A DNA stretch of 64,000 nt from Cupriavidus pauculus (GCF_008693385.1 NZ_CP044067.1:2957501-3021500); one strand, 5' to 3'. Counted from the stretch's first letter, positions 28,808 to 38,508 are shown. Numbers and translations are program-made. Notes: generated from the letters alone by a model not told the origin.

Positions 28808-29563
28808 ATGAATGTACTAGTCACGGGCGCCACCGCTGGATTCGGCATCGCCATCGCCAGGCGTTTCGCCGCGGCGGGTCATCGCGTGATCGCCGCGGGC
28901 CGCCGTGAGGACCGCCTCGATGCGCTGGCCGACGAACTCGGCCGCGACAAGGTATTGCCGCTGGTGCTCGACGTGCGCGACCGCGAGGCCGTGCAGGCCG
29001 CGATCGCCGGGCTGCCGGCGCCGTTCGCCGAGATCGATCTGCTGGTCAACAACGCGGGGCTGGCACTGGGTCTCGAGCCCGCGCAGTCGGCGGACCTCGA
29101 CAAGTGGGACCAGATGGTCGACACCAATGTAAAGGGCCTGATGTACATGACGCGCGCGGTGCTGCCGGGCATGGTGTCGCGCAATCGCGGCCACGTGGTG
29201 AACATCGGTTCGACGGCGGGCGAGTATCCGTATCCCGGCGGCAACGCCTACGGCGGCACCAAGGCATTCGTGCGGCAGTTCTCGCTGAACCTGCGCGCGG
29301 ATCTGACGGGCACCAGGGTCCGCGTGACGGACGTGGCGCCGGGCCTCGTGGGCGGCACCGAGTTTTCGGCGGTGCGGTTCGGCGGCGACCAGTCGCGCGT
29401 GGCCAAGGTGTACGAGGGCGCGGACGCGCTCACGCCCGACGATATCGCCGAGACCGTGTTCTGGGCAGCCACGCTGCCGGCGCGCGTCAATATCAACGTG
29501 ATCGAGCTGATGCCGGTGACGCAGTCGTTTGGCGCGTTGTCGATTCATCGCACCGGGCAGTAA
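28808..29563 (+). CDS. Short-chain dehydrogenase (YdfG-like NADP oxidoreductase)
   Basis: A 251-residue classical short-chain dehydrogenase. The cofactor motif TGATAGFG is at the N-terminus, NNAGLALG follows in the middle, the catalytic serine lies in NIGSTAGEYPYPGG, and Tyr/Lys lie in NAYGGTK. The closest known class is YdfG, an NADP-dependent 3-hydroxy acid (L-allo-threonine / 3-hydroxypropionate) dehydrogenase. The ATG at 28808 follows AGGA. It is in an operon with the tautomerase under probable LysR control. The physiological substrate is not known. Confidence 0.9.
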   Translation: MNVLVTGATAGFGIAIARRFAAAGHRVIAAGRREDRLDALADELGRDKVLPLVLDVRDREAVQAAIAGLPAPFAEIDLLVNNAGLALGLEPAQSADLDKWDQMVDTNVKGLMYMTRAVLPGMVSRNRGHVVNIGSTAGEYPYPGGNAYGGTKAFVRQFSLNLRADLTGTRVRVTDVAPGLVGGTEFSAVRFGGDQSRVAKVYEGADALTPDDIAETVFWAATLPARVNINVIELMPVTQSFGALSIHRTGQ

Positions 29564-29568
29564 TTTTT

Positions 29569-29595
29569 ACCGGGGAGGGGGCACCCTCTCCCCCG
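29569..29595. terminator. GC-rich imperfect hairpin after the SDR gene (REP-like, copy 2)
   Basis: CCGGGGAGGGGG and CCTCTCCCCCGG pair with one bulge just 5 bp after the SDR stop. It resembles the CCTCTCC/GGAGAGG elements elsewhere in the window and could end the tautomerase-SDR transcript. No U tract follows on the plus strand. Confidence 0.4.
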
Positions 29596-29638
29596 GATTT
29601 CCTTGCAGCACCGTCCTTCCGTCGCCGCACGCGACCCC

Positions 29639-29670
29639 CGCACGCTTCTTGCGTGCCAGACCGTTCTGGC
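29639..29670 (+). promoter_or_regulatory. Two mutually exclusive hairpins in the paoABC leader
   Basis: GCACGC-TTCTT-GCGTGC (29639-29655) and TGCCAGA-CCGT-TCTGGCA (29653-29670) are both perfect stems and share bases 29653-29655, so a transcript could form only one at full length. They lie about 100 bp before paoA in a 204-bp gap. This is either a small structured leader or chance in GC-rich DNA. Confidence 0.3.
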
Positions 29671-29767
29671 ATGCCGGCCAGGACCGCCCGCCTGACCCAA
29701 TCCCCCCCACGAAAGCCCGGTAAGCCATCTGTTCCATCGATCTCCGCCTGGAAGAAGGATACGAACA

Positions 29768-30451
29768 ATGGACGACGTTCACGCTTTTCGCTGTACGCGG
29801 CGCGATGTGCTCAAAGCCAGCGCGACCGCCGCCACCGCCGCGGCCATTCCGCCGCTGGCTTCCGCGCAGGGCGCCCCCTCGGCCCCCGCCGTTTCCGCAT
29901 CTAGGAGCCAACCTGCGATGTCTCAAGTCACGCTCGAGGTCAACGGCCAGCGCGTCACGCTCGACCTCGATACCCGCACCACGCTGCTCGACGCCTTGCG
30001 CGAGCACCTGCATCTGACCGGAACCAAGAAGGGCTGCGACCACGGCCAGTGCGGCGCCTGCACGGTGCACCTCGATGGCCGCCGCATCAATTCGTGTCTG
30101 ACGCTCGCGATCATGCACGAGGGCGCAAAAGTCACGACGGTGGAGGGCCTCGGCACGCCGCAGCGCATGCACCCGATGCAGCGTGCGTTCGTGAAGCACG
30201 ATGGCTATCAATGCGGCTACTGCACGCCGGGGCAGGTGTGCTCTGCCGTGGCCGTGATCGACGAGATCCGCGCCGGCATTCCGAGTCATGTGAGCGCGAG
30301 CCTGACCGCGCGGCCGCAGCTGACGGAAGCGGAGATTCGCGAGCGCATGAGCGGCAATATCTGCCGCTGCGGCGCCTACTCCAATATCGTCGAGGCGATC
30401 GTGGAGGCGGCAGCCGCCACGGGGACGACGACCGGAAGGAGCCGCGCATGA
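29768..30451 (+). CDS. paoA: Periplasmic aldehyde oxidoreductase, [2Fe-2S] subunit
   Basis: The 227-residue small subunit of a PaoABC-type molybdenum enzyme. A Tat signal ([10 protein letters not shown]) leads, and the complex would be exported folded with its partners. The first [2Fe-2S] cluster is in [16 protein letters not shown] with a distal Cys in RINSCLTL; the second is in [11 protein letters not shown] with [10 protein letters not shown]. The sequence closely follows E. coli PaoA (YagT). AAGAAGGA precedes the ATG. The stop overlaps paoB as ATGA. The enzyme oxidises aromatic and other aldehydes to acids, probably for detoxification. Confidence 0.95.
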   Translation: MDDVHAFRCTRRDVLKASATAATAAAIPPLASAQGAPSAPAVSASRSQPAMSQVTLEVNGQRVTLDLDTRTTLLDALREHLHLTGTKKGCDHGQCGACTVHLDGRRINSCLTLAIMHEGAKVTTVEGLGTPQRMHPMQRAFVKHDGYQCGYCTPGQVCSAVAVIDEIRAGIPSHVSASLTARPQLTEAEIRERMSGNICRCGAYSNIVEAIVEAAAATGTTTGRSRA

Positions 30452-31398
30452 AAGCCTTTACCTACGAACGCGCGCAGGATCCGGCCGCCGCCGCGGCAGC
30501 GGCCCAGCGCACGCCAGGCGCACGCTTCATTGCCGGCGGCACGAACCTGCTGGACCTTATGAAGCTCGAGATCGAACAGCCCGCGCATCTGATCGACGTG
30601 AACGGCCTTGGGCTCGACAAGATCGAGCCGACACCGCAGGGCGGGCTGCGCATCGGTGCCCTCGTGCGCAATACCGACCTCGCGGCCGACGCCCGCGTGC
30701 GCCGCGACTATGGCGTACTGTCGCGCGCGTTGCTGGCCGGTGCTTCGGGGCAACTGCGCAATCGCGCGACGACGGCCGGCAACCTGCTGCAGCGCACGCG
30801 TTGTCCCTATTTCTATGACACGAACCAGCCCTGCAACAAGCGCCAGCCCGGCAGCGGTTGCAGCGCGCTCGGCGGCGTGAGCCGGCAGCTTGCCGTGGTG
30901 GGCGGCAGTCAGGCCTGCATCGCGACCCATCCCAGCGACATGGCCGTGGCCATGCGCGTGCTCGACGCCAATGTGGAGACCGTACGCGCGGACGGCACGC
31001 GCCGCGTGATACCGATCGTCGATCTGCACCGCCTGCCCGGCGATACCCCGCAGGTAGAGACCTCGCTGATGCCCGGCGAACTGATTACCGCGGTGACGCT
31101 GCCCGCGCCGGTCGGCGGCGCGCAGATCTACCGCAAGGTGCGCGACCGCGCCTCGTATGCGTTCGCGCTGGTGTCCGTGGCGGCGATCGTGCAGCGCGAC
31201 GGCACGGGACGCGTGGCGCTCGGCGGCGTCGCGCCCAAGCCATGGCGCATGGACGCCGCCGATGCCGAACTGGCGCGCGGCGCCAAGGCCGCGAGCGACC
31301 GCCTGTTCGCGGAGGCGATGCCGACCGAGGACAACCGATTCAAGATCGTGCTGGCCCAGCGCACGCTCGGTGCCGTGCTCACGCAAGCGAGGACCTGA
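30448..31398 (+). CDS. paoB: Periplasmic aldehyde oxidoreductase, FAD-binding subunit
   Basis: The 316-residue flavin subunit. The FAD-binding signature [17 protein letters not shown] is near residue 25, and the second FAD segment is [13 protein letters not shown]. The loop [14 protein letters not shown] with QPGSGCSA holds the extra cysteines that ligate a [4Fe-4S] cluster in E. coli PaoB, which most xanthine oxidase relatives lack. It has no signal peptide of its own and is presumably carried out by the PaoA Tat signal. The start at 30448 overlaps the paoA stop; the paoC ATG lies 3 bp after its stop. Confidence 0.94.
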   Translation: MKAFTYERAQDPAAAAAAAQRTPGARFIAGGTNLLDLMKLEIEQPAHLIDVNGLGLDKIEPTPQGGLRIGALVRNTDLAADARVRRDYGVLSRALLAGASGQLRNRATTAGNLLQRTRCPYFYDTNQPCNKRQPGSGCSALGGVSRQLAVVGGSQACIATHPSDMAVAMRVLDANVETVRADGTRRVIPIVDLHRLPGDTPQVETSLMPGELITAVTLPAPVGGAQIYRKVRDRASYAFALVSVAAIVQRDGTGRVALGGVAPKPWRMDAADAELARGAKAASDRLFAEAMPTEDNRFKIVLAQRTLGAVLTQART

Positions 31399-31401
31399 CC
31401 C

Positions 31402-33603
31402 ATGAAATTCGATTCCCCCGCTACCGAGAATCCGATCGACCGCCTGCAGGTGGTCGGCAAGCCGCTGGACCGTATCGACGGGCCGATGAAGGCGTGCGGC
31501 AAGGCGCCCTATGCGTACGAACGTCACGACGTGGCGCCCAACCCCGCCTGTGGGTATATCGTCCATGCCGGCATCGCCAAGGGCCGCATCGCGTCGATGG
31601 ACCTCGCCGAGGCGCGCCGCGCGCCGGGCGTGATCACGATCGTCACGGCCGAGACCGCCGGCAAGCTCGGCAAGGGCAAGCGCAACACCGCGCCCCTGCT
31701 GGGTGGCCCGGAGATCCAGCACTACCACCAGGCCGTGGCATTGGTCGTGGCGGAGACGTTCGAGCAGGCACGCGCGGCGGCCAACCTCGTGCGCGTCCAG
31801 TACGATGCGAAGCCCGGCGCGTACGACCTGCACAACGCGCGCACCAATGCGGTCAAGCCGAAGTCCGAGGAGGCCGACACGGCCGTCGGCAATTTCACCG
31901 AGGCGTTCGGCAAGGCGCCCGTCAAGCTCGATGCGATCTACACCACGCCGGACCAGTCGCACGCGATGATGGAACCGCATGCGTCGCTGGCCGCGTGGGA
32001 TGGCGACAAGGTGACGATCTGGACGGCGAACCAGATGATCGACTGGGGCAAGCAGGACATGGCCGCCACGCTCGGCATTCCCAAGGAGAACGTGCGCATC
32101 ATCTCGCCGTTCATCGGCGGCGGGTTTGGCGGCAAGCTGTTCCTGCGCGCCGAGTCGCTGCTGGCCGTGCTCGGCGCGCGCGCCGCGAAGCGCCCCGTCA
32201 AGGTCGCGCTTGCGCGGCCGATGATGATGAACAACACCACGCACCGTCCCGCGACGATCCAGCGCATTCGCATCGGCGCCACGCCGGACGGCAAGATCAC
32301 GGCGATCGGTCACGAAAGCTGGTCGGGCGATCTGCCGGGCGGCCAACCGGAGACGGCCGTGCAGCAGACGCGGTTGCTCTACGCGGGTGCCAACCGGATG
32401 ACCGCCATGCGGCTGGCCACGCTCGATCTGCCCGAAGGCAACGCGATGCGCGCGCCGGGCGAAGCGCCCGGGCTGATGGCGCTGGAGATCGCCATCGACG
32501 AGATGGCCGAGAAGCTCGGCATGGACCCGATCGCGTTCCGCGTGGCCAACGACACGCAGGTCGATCCCGAACATCCGCAGCGCCCGTATTCGCAGCGCCG
32601 GCTTGCCGAGTGCCTGCGCATGGGCGCCGAGCGCTTTGGCTGGAGTGCGCGCAAGCCGAAGCCCGGTGCGGTGCGCGATGGCCAATGGCTGGTCGGCATG
32701 GGCGTGGCGGCCGCGTTCCGAAACAACCTCGTGATGAAGTCCGGCGCGCGCGTGAAGCTCGATCGCTCGGGCATGGTCATCGTGGAAACCGATATGACCG
32801 ACATCGGCACGGGCAGCTACACGATCATCGCGCAGACGGCCGCCGAGATGCTCGGCGTGCCGATCGAGAAGGTTGCGGTGCGCCTCGGCGATTCGTCGTT
32901 TCCGGTGTCGGCGGGATCCGGCGGGCAGTGGGGCGGCAACAGCTCCACGGCGGGCGTCTACGCGGCATGCGTGAAGCTGCGCGAGGCCGTGGCGAAGCGC
33001 GCGGGACTCAATGCCGGCGATGCGGTATTCGCGAACGGGCAGGTGTCATCGGCCGGTCGCGCGGTGCCGCTGGCGTCGGTCGCCTCCGATGGCGAGCTCG
33101 TGGCCGAGGACAGCATGGAGTACGGCGACCTCGACAAGAAGTATCAGCAGTCGACGTTCGGCGGGCATTTCGTCGAGGTGGGCGTGGACGTGGCGACGGG
33201 CGAGATTCGGGTACGGCGGATGCTCGCGGTCTGCGCGGCCGGGCGCATTCTCAATCCGAAGTCAGCGCGCAGCCAGGTGATTGGCGCCATGACGATGGGC
33301 GTGGGGGCCGCGCTGATGGAGGAACTCGCCGTCGACAAGCGGCGCGGGTTCTTCGTCAACCACGACCTGGCCGGCTACGAGGTGCCCGTGCATGCCGATA
33401 TTCCGCATCAGGATGTGATCTTCCTCGACGAGGTGGATCCGATGTCGTCCCCGATGAAGGCGAAGGGTGTCGGCGAACTCGGGATTTGCGGGGTCGGCGC
33501 GGCGGTGGCCAACGCCATCTACAACGCGAGCGGCGTGCGCGTGCGCGAGTATCCGATCACGCTGGACAAGGTGCTCGCGGGCATGGGCGGCTCGACGATG
33601 TAG
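31402..33603 (+). CDS. paoC: Periplasmic aldehyde oxidoreductase, molybdenum-binding subunit
   Basis: The 733-residue catalytic subunit that binds molybdopterin cytosine dinucleotide. Motifs of the xanthine oxidase large-subunit family are visible: FIGGGFGGKLFLRAE, MRAPGEAPGLMALE and, near the C-terminus, AKGVGELGICGVGAA, which contains the catalytic glutamate. The length matches E. coli PaoC (YagR, 732). It is the last gene of the paoABC operon and is followed by a strong GC hairpin. The dedicated chaperone gene paoD, which follows paoC in E. coli, is not here. Confidence 0.95.
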   Translation: MKFDSPATENPIDRLQVVGKPLDRIDGPMKACGKAPYAYERHDVAPNPACGYIVHAGIAKGRIASMDLAEARRAPGVITIVTAETAGKLGKGKRNTAPLLGGPEIQHYHQAVALVVAETFEQARAAANLVRVQYDAKPGAYDLHNARTNAVKPKSEEADTAVGNFTEAFGKAPVKLDAIYTTPDQSHAMMEPHASLAAWDGDKVTIWTANQMIDWGKQDMAATLGIPKENVRIISPFIGGGFGGKLFLRAESLLAVLGARAAKRPVKVALARPMMMNNTTHRPATIQRIRIGATPDGKITAIGHESWSGDLPGGQPETAVQQTRLLYAGANRMTAMRLATLDLPEGNAMRAPGEAPGLMALEIAIDEMAEKLGMDPIAFRVANDTQVDPEHPQRPYSQRRLAECLRMGAERFGWSARKPKPGAVRDGQWLVGMGVAAAFRNNLVMKSGARVKLDRSGMVIVETDMTDIGTGSYTIIAQTAAEMLGVPIEKVAVRLGDSSFPVSAGSGGQWGGNSSTAGVYAACVKLREAVAKRAGLNAGDAVFANGQVSSAGRAVPLASVASDGELVAEDSMEYGDLDKKYQQSTFGGHFVEVGVDVATGEIRVRRMLAVCAAGRILNPKSARSQVIGAMTMGVGAALMEELAVDKRRGFFVNHDLAGYEVPVHADIPHQDVIFLDEVDPMSSPMKAKGVGELGICGVGAAVANAIYNASGVRVREYPITLDKVLAGMGGSTM

Positions 33604-33617
33604 CAACGCCCCGGCGG

Positions 33618-33652
33618 CCGGCGCGGTCTCGCTCGTCGCGAGGCCGCGCCGG
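33618..33652. terminator. Strong hairpin between convergent paoC and the HlyD-like gene
   Basis: CCGGCGCGG-T-CTCGC and GCGAG-G-CCGCGCCGG form a 15-bp stem (one T-G wobble) around a 5-base loop, filling most of the 58-bp gap between converging genes. It probably terminates both transcripts, although neither side has a long U tract. Confidence 0.65.
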
Positions 33653-33661
33653 GCCCCGGAT

Positions 33662-34834
33662 TCAACGTTCCCTGAGCGCCTCCGCGGCGCGATTCAGCGG
33701 CTTCAGCAGGTATTGCAGCACGGTCCGGTGTCCGGTCTGGATCTCGGCCGTGGCCACCATCCCCGGCAGGATCGGATGCCGCTTGCCATCGCTGGTTTCC
33801 AGATACGCGTGGTCGGTCAGGACATAGACGCGGTAGTAATAGACGCGCTTGTCCACCTGATCCTCGATGGTGTCCGGCGAGATGCGATCCACCTTGGCCG
33901 GCAGCGTGCCGTAGACCGACGACTCGTATGCGGAGATCTTGACCGTCGCCGCCTGTCCCGGATGGATAAAGGCGATATCGCGCGGACTCAGGCGCGCTTC
34001 GATCAGCAACTGGTCGCCGAGCGGCACGATTTCCATCAGCACGCCGCCGGGCCCGACCACGCCGCCGATGGTCGAGATGCGAATGTCCTTGACGATGCCG
34101 CGCGATGGCGAGGTGATGGACGTGCGCCGCAGCTGGTCGGCGCGGCCCTCCCGGACCTTGAGCAGCGGGCCGAGATCACCCATCGTGGTGGCGTAATCCG
34201 ATTTCAGCGCCACGTAGTACTCGCTCTGCGTGGCGGACAGCTTGGTGGCAAGCTCGGCCGCCTTCTGCCGCAGCCGCAGGATTTCCACTTCGTTGGTGGC
34301 GCCCGTGCGCAGCAGCGGCAGCGCGATCTGGAGTTCATCCTGCGCGAGCTTCAGTTGCTTCTGGAGGTTCGAGACGTTTTCGCGGAACGCGCGACGGTTG
34401 GTCTCGAAGGCCTGCCGCTCGCGATCGACCACGGCTTGCTCCTTCGCCAGTTCTGGCGGAAAGCTCACGGTCGCGGCATCGTTCATCTCCGCGCGCAGCC
34501 GGGCCGCGCGCGCCTGCAGGGCGACGATCTTCTCGAGCGCTTCTTCCATCGACGATCGCGCGAGCACCGGATCGAGCGTGGCCAGCTTTTGCCCGGCCTG
34601 CACCACATCGCCTTCGCGCACGGACAGCTCCGATACGATGCCGCCTTCGAGGCTCTGGATGATCTGCCCCTTGGACGCGGGCGTCACCTTGCCTTCGCCC
34701 ACCGCGACTTCGTCGAGCACGGCGAAGCCGGCCCAGACGAGGAAGATCGCGAGCGCGCCGATGATCAGCCATAGCAGGTAGCGCGGGCCGTTGGCGGGCT
34801 GGCCCGTCCGCATCCACATCGTGTACGTGTTCAT
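33662..34834 (-). CDS. HlyD-family membrane fusion protein of type I secretion
   Basis: A 390-residue periplasmic adaptor. One N-terminal membrane helix (about residues 21-43) is followed by the biotinyl-lipoyl halves (VGEGKVTPASKGQIIQSLEG and, later, TSPSRGIVKDIRISTIGG), long coiled coils between about 95 and 220, and the C-terminal family block DGKRHPILPGMVATAEIQTG, characteristic of HlyD/LapC proteins. It bridges the inner-membrane ABC protein and the TolC-like channel. Its ATG overlaps the ABC gene stop as ATGA. It is the last gene of the adhesin export operon. Confidence 0.94.
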   Translation of the reverse strand: MNTYTMWMRTGQPANGPRYLLWLIIGALAIFLVWAGFAVLDEVAVGEGKVTPASKGQIIQSLEGGIVSELSVREGDVVQAGQKLATLDPVLARSSMEEALEKIVALQARAARLRAEMNDAATVSFPPELAKEQAVVDRERQAFETNRRAFRENVSNLQKQLKLAQDELQIALPLLRTGATNEVEILRLRQKAAELATKLSATQSEYYVALKSDYATTMGDLGPLLKVREGRADQLRRTSITSPSRGIVKDIRISTIGGVVGPGGVLMEIVPLGDQLLIEARLSPRDIAFIHPGQAATVKISAYESSVYGTLPAKVDRISPDTIEDQVDKRVYYYRVYVLTDHAYLETSDGKRHPILPGMVATAEIQTGHRTVLQYLLKPLNRAAEALRER

Positions 34835-37059
34835 GCCAGACCTCCTGCGGAAGGCGTCGGCCGCATGTGAGCGGCCGGCGACGCGGCCGATCTCGCGGCG
34901 TTTTGCCGCAGGCTGGCCAGCACTTCGTTCTTGGGCCCGTCCCGCACGATGCGACCGCCGTCGAGCACGATAAGCCGGTCGACGAGGCCGAGCACCGCAT
35001 AGCGGTGCGTGGCCACGACCAGCGTGCGATTGCCGAGCCAGCCGCCTACGCGCTCGATGATGCTGTGCTCGGTGGCCTCGTCGAGCGAGGCGGTCGGCTC
35101 GTCGAGCAGTAGCACGTTCGGTGCCCGCAGCAGCGTGCGCGCGAGCACGAGGGCCTGCCGCTGTCCGCCGGAGAGGCCCACGCCGTTCTCGCGGATACGC
35201 AGGTCCAGGCCGTGCGGCTGGTTCAGCAGCATCTGGTCCGCGCACGCGAGGCGAAGCGCTTCGAGCAATGCCTCGTCGGTGGCGAGCGGATCGGCGATGC
35301 GCAAGTTGTCGCGCAGCGTGCCGTAGAACAGGTTCGACTCCTGCATGACCACGCCGACGTCGCGGCGGATGTCCGCGGTATCGATCAATCCCATCGGCGT
35401 CTCGTTGAACACCACGCGGCCCTGCACGGGCGTGGCCAGGCCGGCCATCAGCCGCAGCATCGTGGACTTGCCCGCGCCCACGCGGCCGAGAATCGCGATG
35501 CGTTCGCCCGGTTCGATGCGCAGTTGCGGAATGACGAGCGCGGGCTTTTCCTGCGGGTCGAAGCCGTAGACGACGCTCTCGAAACGGTAGCGGCCGACGA
35601 GGGCGGGCCGGTGATAGGCGTCCTGGCCGGGCTCGTGGTCGAGCGGCAAGTCGAGGAGCTTGTCGAGCGCCTTCTTGCCCACGCGTGCGTTCTGGATGCG
35701 GCCGAGCACGGCAGGAATCTGCGAGAGCGGGGCGATCGTGCGGCTCGTCAGGATCGAGCACGCAAGCACGGCGCCGAATGACAGGTTGCCGTCGAGAATG
35801 CCGTACACGCCGCCGACGATCACGCCCACATAGGCCACCTGCTGGATCGTCTGCGAGAAATTGACGAGGATGCCCGCGATAAAGCGCTGCCTGAGACCGA
35901 TCTCGCCGTTGACCTCGTTGACGTGCTGCCACAGCTTGCGGAAGCGCGGCTCGGCCTGCAGCGACTTGATGTCCTCGGCGCGGTAGATCGATTCCATGAG
36001 GATGGCGTTGCGCAGCGCGGACTCCGCCATGCCCTCGGTGGACAGGCGCGCGAGCGGCACCTGCGCGAGGATGCCGGGCAGGATCAGCAGCGGAATCGCG
36101 ACCAGCGGCACGAGCACGAGCCAGCCGCCAAGCAGCCAGATGATGAACAGGAACGCGAGCACGAACGGCAGGTCGATCAGCACGCCGAGCGAACTCGAGG
36201 TCAGCAGCTCTCGCAGCTGCTCGAGGTCCCGCAACTGCGAGATCAGCGTGCCCGGCGACTGCGGGCGGGCGTCGTTGCGGATATCGAGCACGCGCGCGAA
36301 GAACATGGCAGACAGTTTGAGGTCCACCTGCTTGCCGAAATGATCGGCGATGGCCACGCGCGCGGTGCGGATGGCCAGTTCGAGCAACAGTGCCAGCGCG
36401 ACGCCAGCGGTCAGGACCCACAGCGTGTTGGTGGAGCGCGCGGGCACCACGCGGTCCCACACCTGCATCGCGAACAGCGAGGTGGCCACGGCCAGCAGAT
36501 TGCCGAACAGCGAGCCGAGGCCGAGTTCGAGCATCGTGCGCCAGTTGGCCGTGAAGGCGCCCGTCAGCCACGACCTGGGCTGCATGGCGATATATGCGTC
36601 CAGCCGGTCGCTATGCGGCGCTTCGCGTTCGCGCAGCAGCAGCACGCGCAGCTTGCCCTGATGATCCGGCCGGACCAGCGACGCGAGCATCGGCGTGCGC
36701 TCGACGTTGCCGCCGTCCGTGGCCAGCTGGACCATGGCCTTGCCTTGCGAGACCGACACGATCAGGCCGACATGGCGTTCGTCGATCGGGACCAGCGCGG
36801 GCAGCAGCACGTCGGACAGGTCCTCGGGCCGGATATCGGCGTACTGCGCGGTAATGCCTGCCGCGGCGGCCATCTCGACCACGGTGCGTTCGCCGTCGGC
36901 CCGGTCGGCCCACGCGGAGGCGCCACGGATCAGTTCGGGCGAGTTCGTCAGGCCGAGGTGGCGGGCGGCCATGAGGATGGCTTCGGTCCAGCGCTCGAGC
37001 GGGACGCCGTCGGCTTCCGGGTTCGTCTCCAGCGGGTTCTTTTCCGGAATGGCGCTCAT
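34831..37059 (-). CDS. Type I secretion ABC transporter (LapB type)
   Basis: A 742-residue inner-membrane exporter. The N-terminal 140 residues form a degenerate C39-like domain without an obvious catalytic Cys, as in exporters of RTX adhesins that do not cleave a leader. Six membrane helices lie at about 170-430. The ATPase domain has Walker A GRVGAGKST, signature LSGGQRQ and Walker B VLLLDEP. GAGGA precedes the ATG at 37059, 10 bp after the TolC-like gene. It energises one-step export of the giant adhesin encoded upstream. Confidence 0.94.
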   Translation of the reverse strand: MSAIPEKNPLETNPEADGVPLERWTEAILMAARHLGLTNSPELIRGASAWADRADGERTVVEMAAAAGITAQYADIRPEDLSDVLLPALVPIDERHVGLIVSVSQGKAMVQLATDGGNVERTPMLASLVRPDHQGKLRVLLLREREAPHSDRLDAYIAMQPRSWLTGAFTANWRTMLELGLGSLFGNLLAVATSLFAMQVWDRVVPARSTNTLWVLTAGVALALLLELAIRTARVAIADHFGKQVDLKLSAMFFARVLDIRNDARPQSPGTLISQLRDLEQLRELLTSSSLGVLIDLPFVLAFLFIIWLLGGWLVLVPLVAIPLLILPGILAQVPLARLSTEGMAESALRNAILMESIYRAEDIKSLQAEPRFRKLWQHVNEVNGEIGLRQRFIAGILVNFSQTIQQVAYVGVIVGGVYGILDGNLSFGAVLACSILTSRTIAPLSQIPAVLGRIQNARVGKKALDKLLDLPLDHEPGQDAYHRPALVGRYRFESVVYGFDPQEKPALVIPQLRIEPGERIAILGRVGAGKSTMLRLMAGLATPVQGRVVFNETPMGLIDTADIRRDVGVVMQESNLFYGTLRDNLRIADPLATDEALLEALRLACADQMLLNQPHGLDLRIRENGVGLSGGQRQALVLARTLLRAPNVLLLDEPTASLDEATEHSIIERVGGWLGNRTLVVATHRYAVLGLVDRLIVLDGGRIVRDGPKNEVLASLRQNAARSAASPAAHMRPTPSAGGLA

Positions 37060-37069
37060 GGTTTTCCTC

Positions 37070-38461
37070 TCATTTGCCGGCTCCCAGTTCCTGCTCGCGC
37101 AACAGGTCGACGAATCGGCCCACGGCCACGTGCGCGCGTACGCGCGCGACGGTGGCGTCCGCCATGGCGCTGACCCATTCCTGCTCGGCGATAAAGATTT
37201 CTCGCTCGGGATTGAGCACGTCGGTCAGCGTGCGCTTGTTAAGGATGTACTCCTGCCAGTACAGATCGCGCGAGGCGCGCAGCAGGGCGATCATCTTCTC
37301 GTAGCTTTCGCGCCGGGCCAGCGCGCCGGCGGCTTCGCTCGACGACGCGCGCAACGCGGTACGCGCGATCAGGCGCTGGTTGTCGAGCGCATCCAGCGCG
37401 GCGCGGCGTTCGGCCTGCGCGGCCGCGATGCGGTGCTGGTTGAGGCCGCCGAGCGAGAAATCGCCGGAGATCGATACGCCGACCCAGGTGTCGTCGAGGG
37501 CGTTGGCGGGGCCGGTCGACACCGAGCGGCTGACCCCTACGCTGACGGACGGGAAGCGTTCGGCTTCGGCCTGCGAGACATGGGCCTGCGCGGCTTCCAC
37601 GGCGGCGCCCGCCGCCAGTACCGCGGGCGTTTGTTCGACGTTGCCCGTTTCGTCGCCGAGGTTGCGGATATCGCCGTCGGTGTTGTTGAGGTCCTCGACC
37701 TGCTCGGGCTTGATGCCGATGAGCTCCGCCAGGCGCGAGGCCGCGACGTCGAAGCGGCTGCGCGCGCGCAGCTCGTCGGACTTCGCGCGCTGGATGGCGA
37801 TGTCGGCCATATTGCGATCCGAGTTGACCGACAGGCCGGCACGGACACGGTCGCCGATCTTGGCGCGCGTGGCCGTGAGCGCTTCCACCTGCCGCTGCGC
37901 GGCGGCGACGATCTCCTGGCTGGCGGCGAGCTCCACGAAGGTGGCCGCGGTGTTCTGCGCGATCGTCTCCATGGTGTCGGACAGCAAATGCCGGTTGCGG
38001 CTGAGCGTGGCATCGGCCGCGGCAATGCGGCTCTGGGTCCTGCCGAAGTCATAGACCAGCTGGCTCACGCCCACCGAGCTGCGCACGCCCGCAAGGTTGC
38101 CACCGGTGCCGTACGTGCCGCCGTAGCCGGGGCGCACGCCATATTCGAGCTTCGGATACCAGGCGGCCTTGGCCACCGCGATCTCGGACGTGCTTTGCGC
38201 GATCACGGCGTTGGCACGGCTGATGTCGGGATGCCGCGAGATGGCCAGGCCGATGGCTTCGCGGATGCCGATGCCCTGCACCTGGATATGGCGCATGCCG
38301 CCGGTGCTGTCGATGGTCGAGGACGGGGTGGGCGGGGCAGCCAGCGGGGACGATGCGGGCAGCATGTACTCCGATGGGGCGGCAATGGCCCCGGCGTACG
38401 CTAGCGCGAGCGTACAGGCGGCCATCGCGCGACTGAGGTGTTCTGGACGGATGGTGGGCAA
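37070..38461 (-). CDS. TolC-family outer membrane channel protein of type I secretion
   Basis: About 463 residues with the two repeated TolC (OEP) halves: an N-terminal signal-like region ending near AIAAPSEY, then IREAIGLAISRHPDISRANA and long amphipathic helices typical of the periplasmic tunnel, with VQLVYDFG-like strand motifs (VSQLVYDFGRTQ). The longest frame uses a TTG start at 38461 with a weak ribosome-binding site; an ATG at 38425 (MAACTLALAYAG) also gives a signal peptide, so the start is uncertain. It lies 85 bp after the adhesin gene and forms the outer membrane exit pore. Confidence 0.9.
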   Translation of the reverse strand: MPTIRPEHLSRAMAACTLALAYAGAIAAPSEYMLPASSPLAAPPTPSSTIDSTGGMRHIQVQGIGIREAIGLAISRHPDISRANAVIAQSTSEIAVAKAAWYPKLEYGVRPGYGGTYGTGGNLAGVRSSVGVSQLVYDFGRTQSRIAAADATLSRNRHLLSDTMETIAQNTAATFVELAASQEIVAAAQRQVEALTATRAKIGDRVRAGLSVNSDRNMADIAIQRAKSDELRARSRFDVAASRLAELIGIKPEQVEDLNNTDGDIRNLGDETGNVEQTPAVLAAGAAVEAAQAHVSQAEAERFPSVSVGVSRSVSTGPANALDDTWVGVSISGDFSLGGLNQHRIAAAQAERRAALDALDNQRLIARTALRASSSEAAGALARRESYEKMIALLRASRDLYWQEYILNKRTLTDVLNPEREIFIAEQEWVSAMADATVARVRAHVAVGRFVDLLREQELGAGK

Positions 38462-38508
38462 TTGTTGCGGTCGTGAGTGCGTTAGGGGGTGGTTGCCCTC
38501 ACCCCCGG

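Noticed and set aside
33662..36571. Long upstream extension of the HlyD-like gene through the ABC gene
   Set aside because: The extension is an out-of-frame reading of the ABC transporter gene. The true HlyD start at 34834 overlaps the ABC stop as ATGA.
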